Part shown: in pieces, positions 13,144 to 15,740 of the stretch
Numbering within the stretch: position 1 is the stretch's first letter
Layout: the number at the start of each line of letters is the position of its first letter
Source of the DNA: JAKQIM01 sp964633225
GTDB taxonomy: Bacteria; Chloroflexota; Anaerolineae; Anaerolineales; UBA4823
Reading direction: 5' to 3'
NCBI GenBank assembly: GCA_964633225.1
Contig: CAZWFQ010000073.1
Location: 1 to 15,740, forward strand
Length of the DNA: 15,740 nucleotides
Translations under genes and position numbers: made by a program
The notes under the pieces: model-generated
What the model was told of the DNA's origin: nothing
The model's database searches: none
Seen by the model: only the letters and a program-made list of their open reading frames with translations

Positions 13144-14427
13144 CTAGTAGGCCCCCGTTGTTTTCAACAGGGCGGGTTCGGCGGGGATGCGGTCTTTCCA
13201 GTAATCAAAGATTTGTACGTTGGCGGCTTCTCGCTGCGCTGTTAGCCAATCTTGCATGGCCTGGTCTTTGAGGGCCTGGAAATCCGATTCGGAGACCGGG
13301 CGTACTTCGTGCCCGAGGACCTGGATGATATGCCACCCAAAGGTAGATTGGACGGGCTCGCTGATGTCGCCAACCCCCAGGCTGAAGGCGGCGGCTTCAA
13401 AGGCCGGATCCATGATGCCGATGCCAAACCAACCCAGGTCGCCGCCCTGGGCAGCGTTGGATGTGTCGGTCGAAACCTCGGCAGCGATGGCGGCAAAATC
13501 TTCGCCGTTATTCAGACGGTCAAGGACCAACTGTGCGGCAGCTTTGTCAGCCACTAAGATGTGGCGCGCCCAAACCTGGTCTTGCTCTTGGGCAACGTCG
13601 GCAGTAATGGCAGCCGCCACCTTTTCGCGGTACAGACTCATTTCGTAGAGCCAGCGGAATTCAGCTTCGGAGATGCCGGCGCTGCTTCTCGCGCCGCTCA
13701 AATACTCTTTGTAGTTGGTACGGAAAAGCGCTTCGGTGTAAGGGGTGGGCAAAGCAGTTGGCGTGCTGACCGTATCAGCGGTGGGGGCGGCGGTGGGCTC
13801 TGTGACGGCGGTGGGGGCTTCAGCGGGAACTGCGGGCGTGGCGGTAGCTGGAACCAGAGTCAGTTGTAATGGAGAGAGGGTGGATGTGGGGATGATGGGC
13901 AAAGTGGGGGCTGGGGTGGGAGTGCCGTTGGGATAGTAGCCGAAGAGGCTTTCTAGCAAGGTGTCGACCTCGGCATCCGTAACGGTAATCCCTCGCCGGG
14001 CAGCTTCTTGACGGATCAATTTATCTTCGATCAATTGATCAAGCCCAGCCTGGCCCAGGTAGGTGGGATCGGTAAGCTGGTATTCGATTTGAGAGAGGTA
14101 CTGGGTGAAGTAAGACTGGCTGCCTTCGTCAGTGCCGAACATGGCTGCCAGATCCTGGTATTGTTGGTATTGGTTGATCAGCTGTAGTTTGGAGTAACTT
14201 ACGTAGGATTGGAATTGGCGCGTGGTGATGGGCTCTCCGGCGACGATGGCGATGGGCTGCTGGGGCTGGATGATGTAGTTAGAAACAATGCCCCAACCGA
14301 CCAGGAGCACAACAATACCAATCAAGACAGCGGCAATGGTAATGATATAGCGGTTTTGAATCTGTTCGCGCTGCATGCGCGCCAGGTGCTTTTTTGTTAC
14401 GACAGGATTTTGTGATCCTTTAGGCAT
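13144..14427 (-). CDS. PrsA/SurA-like parvulin foldase, membrane-anchored
   Basis: A 427-residue extracytoplasmic peptidyl-prolyl isomerase/chaperone. A basic cytoplasmic N-terminus (1-26) precedes a membrane anchor (27-49) without a lipobox. A SurA_N-like helical region (about 60-165) is followed by a Pro/Thr/Ala-rich low-complexity segment (168-229), then the rest of the helical domain (about 230-280). The PPIC rotamase domain is at about 285-375 (ARHILV, GGDLGWFG, VQSTFGWHIIQV) with a helical tail. PrsA-type proteins fold secreted proteins outside the membrane. The frame is open to 14499, but ATG 14427 has GAGGT 6 bases upstream and gives a sensible topology; the longer version would run through the hairpin at 14462-14504. 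It follows rpsR in the same direction. Confidence 0.9.
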   Translation of the reverse strand: MPKGSQNPVVTKKHLARMQREQIQNRYIITIAAVLIGIVVLLVGWGIVSNYIIQPQQPIAIVAGEPITTRQFQSYVSYSKLQLINQYQQYQDLAAMFGTDEGSQSYFTQYLSQIEYQLTDPTYLGQAGLDQLIEDKLIRQEAARRGITVTDAEVDTLLESLFGYYPNGTPTPAPTLPIIPTSTLSPLQLTLVPATATPAVPAEAPTAVTEPTAAPTADTVSTPTALPTPYTEALFRTNYKEYLSGARSSAGISEAEFRWLYEMSLYREKVAAAITADVAQEQDQVWARHILVADKAAAQLVLDRLNNGEDFAAIAAEVSTDTSNAAQGGDLGWFGIGIMDPAFEAAAFSLGVGDISEPVQSTFGWHIIQVLGHEVRPVSESDFQALKDQAMQDWLTAQREAANVQIFDYWKDRIPAEPALLKTTGAY

Positions 14428-14461
14428 GGCTTGACCTCGGATGGATAGACAGTTTTTGGAA

Positions 14462-14504
14462 ATGGGGTGTTTTACGCCAGCTTGCGTGGCGTAAAACACC
14501 CCAT
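14462..14504 (-). repeat. 17-bp perfect hairpin between rpsR and the foldase gene
   Basis: Perfect 17-base arms (14462-14478 and 14488-14504) with a 9-base loop. On the minus strand the stem is followed by TTTCC rather than a U-run, so it is a poor classic terminator. It lies 40 bases after the rpsR stop and 34 bases before the foldase start. It may be an RNA processing or stability element, or a weak terminator. Confidence 0.75.
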
Positions 14505-14544
14505 CCTCCAGGTTGGTGCGAAGTGATGGGTATGAACGAGTGTT

Positions 14545-14814
14545 TTAACGAAGAACTTCGCCGGTGAAGGGTAACAGGGCCAGGTGACGGGCGCGCTTGA
14601 TGGCGCGGGCCAGCTCGCGCTGGTGTTTGGCGCAAGTGCCCGATTGGCGGCGGGGGCGGATCTTGCCGTTATCGGTCACAAAGCGGCGCAGAACTTCGGC
14701 CTGTTTGTAATCAATCTTGGCACTGCGGTCAGTGCAGAATTGACAGACGCGCGGCTGGGCATAAAAACGACGCGGCCCACCACGGCTATCGGTTTGGGTT
14801 TCATTATTATCCAC
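14545..14814 (-). CDS. rpsR: Ribosomal protein bS18, zinc-binding type
   Basis: An 89-residue small-subunit protein that pairs with bS6 on the 30S platform. The core IDYKQAEVLRRFVTDNGKI (34-52) and the Lys/Arg-rich end RELARAIKRARHLALLPF are diagnostic. C24-x2-C27 with C61-x2-H64 suggests the zinc-binding (C+) form. Translation starts at GTG 14814, supported by AGGAG with a 9-base gap. It is 17 bases after ssb in the classic rpsF-ssb-rpsR operon. Confidence 0.97.
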   Translation of the reverse strand: MDNNETQTDSRGGPRRFYAQPRVCQFCTDRSAKIDYKQAEVLRRFVTDNGKIRPRRQSGTCAKHQRELARAIKRARHLALLPFTGEVLR

Positions 14815-14831
14815 GAGAACTTACTCCTGAT

Positions 14832-15227
14832 TTAGAAGGGGAATTCGTCTTCTTCTGTAGCTTCAGAGTCGGGTGAAGCCTCGGCTGATTCGCGGCGATC
14901 GCCAAGCATGATCATCTCGTTGGCAACAATCTCAACCGTGGTATGCTTCTTGCCTTCGGGATCTTCCCATTGGCGAGACTGCAGGCGGCCTTCGATGTAA
15001 ACCTGCTGACCTTTGGTGAGGTACTGCTTGCAGATTTCAGCCAGACTGCTCCAGGCAACTACGTTGAACCACTCAGTCTCAACGCGCTTTTCGCCATCGG
15101 CAGTATTCCAGGTGCGGCTGGTGGCAACGCTGAACGTGGTGACGGGCCGCCCAGAGGGGGTGTACCGCATCTCGGGATCGCGCCCAAGATTGCCGATGAT
15201 CATTATCTTGTTCAAGCCTCGACCCAT
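14832..15227 (-). CDS. ssb: Single-stranded DNA-binding protein
   Basis: A 131-residue SSB. The OB-fold (about 3-108) contains NKIMIIGNLGRDPEMRYTPSG and the aromatic residues used to bind ssDNA (W40, W53, F54, W59, Y68). A short acidic tail ends in DEFPF, the tip that recruits repair and replication partners. It works as a tetramer in replication, recombination and repair. AAGGAG lies 6 bases before the ATG. It is 33 bases downstream of rpsF and 17 bases upstream of rpsR. The tail linker is short (about 20 residues), as in many compact SSBs. Confidence 0.97.
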   Translation of the reverse strand: MGRGLNKIMIIGNLGRDPEMRYTPSGRPVTTFSVATSRTWNTADGEKRVETEWFNVVAWSSLAEICKQYLTKGQQVYIEGRLQSRQWEDPEGKKHTTVEIVANEMIMLGDRRESAEASPDSEATEEDEFPF

Positions 15228-15260
15228 GATCGACTCCTTGGCTTTACAGAAAAAACTTGA

Positions 15261-15545
15261 TTACTCAACACTGGTAACCAGGAAACGCATTACGGGTTCC
15301 TGGAAGCGCAGGTTGCGTTCGAGTTGAGCCGTGAAGGTGGGCAGCATTTGGGCTCTGATCAAGATATACTGGCCTTCTTTCTGCTTACGAATAGCATAGG
15401 CCATCTTGCGCTTGCCCCAGAAGTCCACCTTGGCAATCACGCCGCTGGCGTCAACAATCCAACCCTTGACCTTTTCGACCAACTCTTTAAGAGCATTGTC
15501 GTCCAGATCGGGATGGACAATGAAGATTACTTCATAGTCACGCAT
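15261..15545 (-). CDS. rpsF: Ribosomal protein bS6
   Basis: A 94-residue 30S protein, partner of bS18. MRDYEVIFIVHPDLDD at the start, WGKRKMAYAIRKQKEGQYILI (43-63) and FQEPVMRFLVTSVE at the end are typical. The frame is open to 15626, but ATG 15545 matches family starts and has AAAGGAGG at 15563-15556 (10-base gap). It is first in the operon, with its own promoter and a structured leader that may allow S6:S18 autoregulation. Confidence 0.97.
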   Translation of the reverse strand: MRDYEVIFIVHPDLDDNALKELVEKVKGWIVDASGVIAKVDFWGKRKMAYAIRKQKEGQYILIRAQMLPTFTAQLERNLRFQEPVMRFLVTSVE

Positions 15546-15615
15546 AGGGGAAAAACCTCCTTTCCTCGGGTTTGCCCCTGAATTGGGCCGGGCGGCCTGC
15601 CAGGAGCGGAAAGAT

Positions 15616-15635
15616 AGCCACGCCAAGGCGTGGCT
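15616..15635 (-). other. Hairpin in the rpsF leader
   Basis: Perfect 9-base arms AGCCACGCC / GGCGTGGCT around two bases, starting about 6 bases after the predicted transcription start. Further down the leader, CTCCT (minus strand, 15606-15602) can pair with the AGGAG of the rpsF ribosome-binding site. This suggests a leader of about 95 bases that regulates translation, possibly by binding S6:S18. That role is inferred. Confidence 0.5.
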
Positions 15636-15647
15636 TTGTAACGCCCA

Positions 15648-15675
15648 AGTTTAGCACAAAGCCGTTATTTTGCAA
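15648..15675 (-). promoter_or_regulatory. Promoter of the rpsF-ssb-rpsR operon
   Basis: On the minus strand: TTGCAA (15675-15670), a 16-base spacer and TAAACT (15653-15648), with a TGC extended -10. The start is predicted near 15641. An inverted repeat (15672-15680 and 15709-15717) overlaps the -35. The remaining bases to 15740 contain no gene. Confidence 0.6.
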
Positions 15676-15740
15676 AGGGTTAATGAATGTGGGCAGATCA
15701 TGATTCTGACCCTTTGCGCGCACCAAAACCGACCAACTTG

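Noticed and set aside
13741..13930. Tandem-repeat or mobile-element look of G/T-rich DNA
   Set aside because: It encodes the Pro/Thr/Ala-rich linker of the foldase; there are no regular repeat units, terminal repeats or target duplications.
14428..14499. 24-residue N-terminal extension of the foldase
   Set aside because: It would be translated through a 17-bp hairpin; ATG 14427 has a good ribosome-binding site and gives normal topology.
15546..15626. 27-residue N-terminal extension of bS6
   Set aside because: It covers the ribosome-binding site and leader; bS6 starts at the conserved MRDYE.

Overview
The window reads as chromosomal DNA of a Chloroflexota bacterium, most likely class Anaerolineae. 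This is an inference from gene content, not a phylogenetic test. It rests on three things: a secretin-less Tad/Flp pilus locus of the monoderm kind; extracytoplasmic proteins with Pro/Thr-rich 'TPTPVP' linkers (CpaB-like and the parvulin foldase); and a DegS/DegU-type two-component pair beside the pilus genes. There is no sign of insertion sequences, prophage, CRISPR, tRNA or rRNA. Coding density is high and most gene starts have good Shine-Dalgarno sequences.

Layout, left to right. (1) 1-906, minus strand: the N-terminal 302 residues of a PIG-V-like membrane mannosyltransferase whose C-terminus lies outside the window. (2) 907-1065: a divergent promoter region with a 23-bp near-palindrome. 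(3) 1066-2847, plus strand: a NarL/DegU-type response regulator followed by a soluble, coiled-coil DegS-type histidine kinase. (4) 2876-3165: a compact unit of promoter, 50-aa Flp prepilin and intrinsic terminator. (5) 3281-9192: a second promoter and the Tad assembly operon cpaB - cpaE/tadZ - cpaF/tadA - tadB - tadC. (6) 9277-11448, plus strand: comF, long-form hpf, a strong hairpin, and folE. (7) 15675 back to 11450, minus strand: promoter and leader, rpsF - ssb - rpsR, a 17-bp hairpin, a membrane-anchored PrsA-like foldase, a terminator, a TlpA-like thioredoxin, an Lgt-like membrane protein, and folB. The last gene meets folE tail to tail with one base between the stop codons.

How the genes fit together. 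CpaB, TadZ, TadA, TadB and TadC would form the inner-membrane machine that extrudes Flp pili. The adjacent DegS/DegU pair is a plausible regulator. No prepilin peptidase, secretin or minor pilin is in the window, so those must be elsewhere or absent. comF-hpf is an adjacency also known from Firmicutes. FolE and FolB are early pterin/folate enzymes. The foldase, thioredoxin and Lgt-like proteins all concern proteins outside the membrane and follow a ribosomal-protein/SSB operon, separated by hairpins that may lower downstream expression.

Most worth a second look: the Lgt-like protein that lacks the usual catalytic motifs but is tightly coupled to a thioredoxin; strong hairpins placed just before three genes (folE, tlpA-like, prsA-like); the tail-to-tail folE/folB pair; and palindromes at three promoter regions. 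I did not find a convincing wholly new system.
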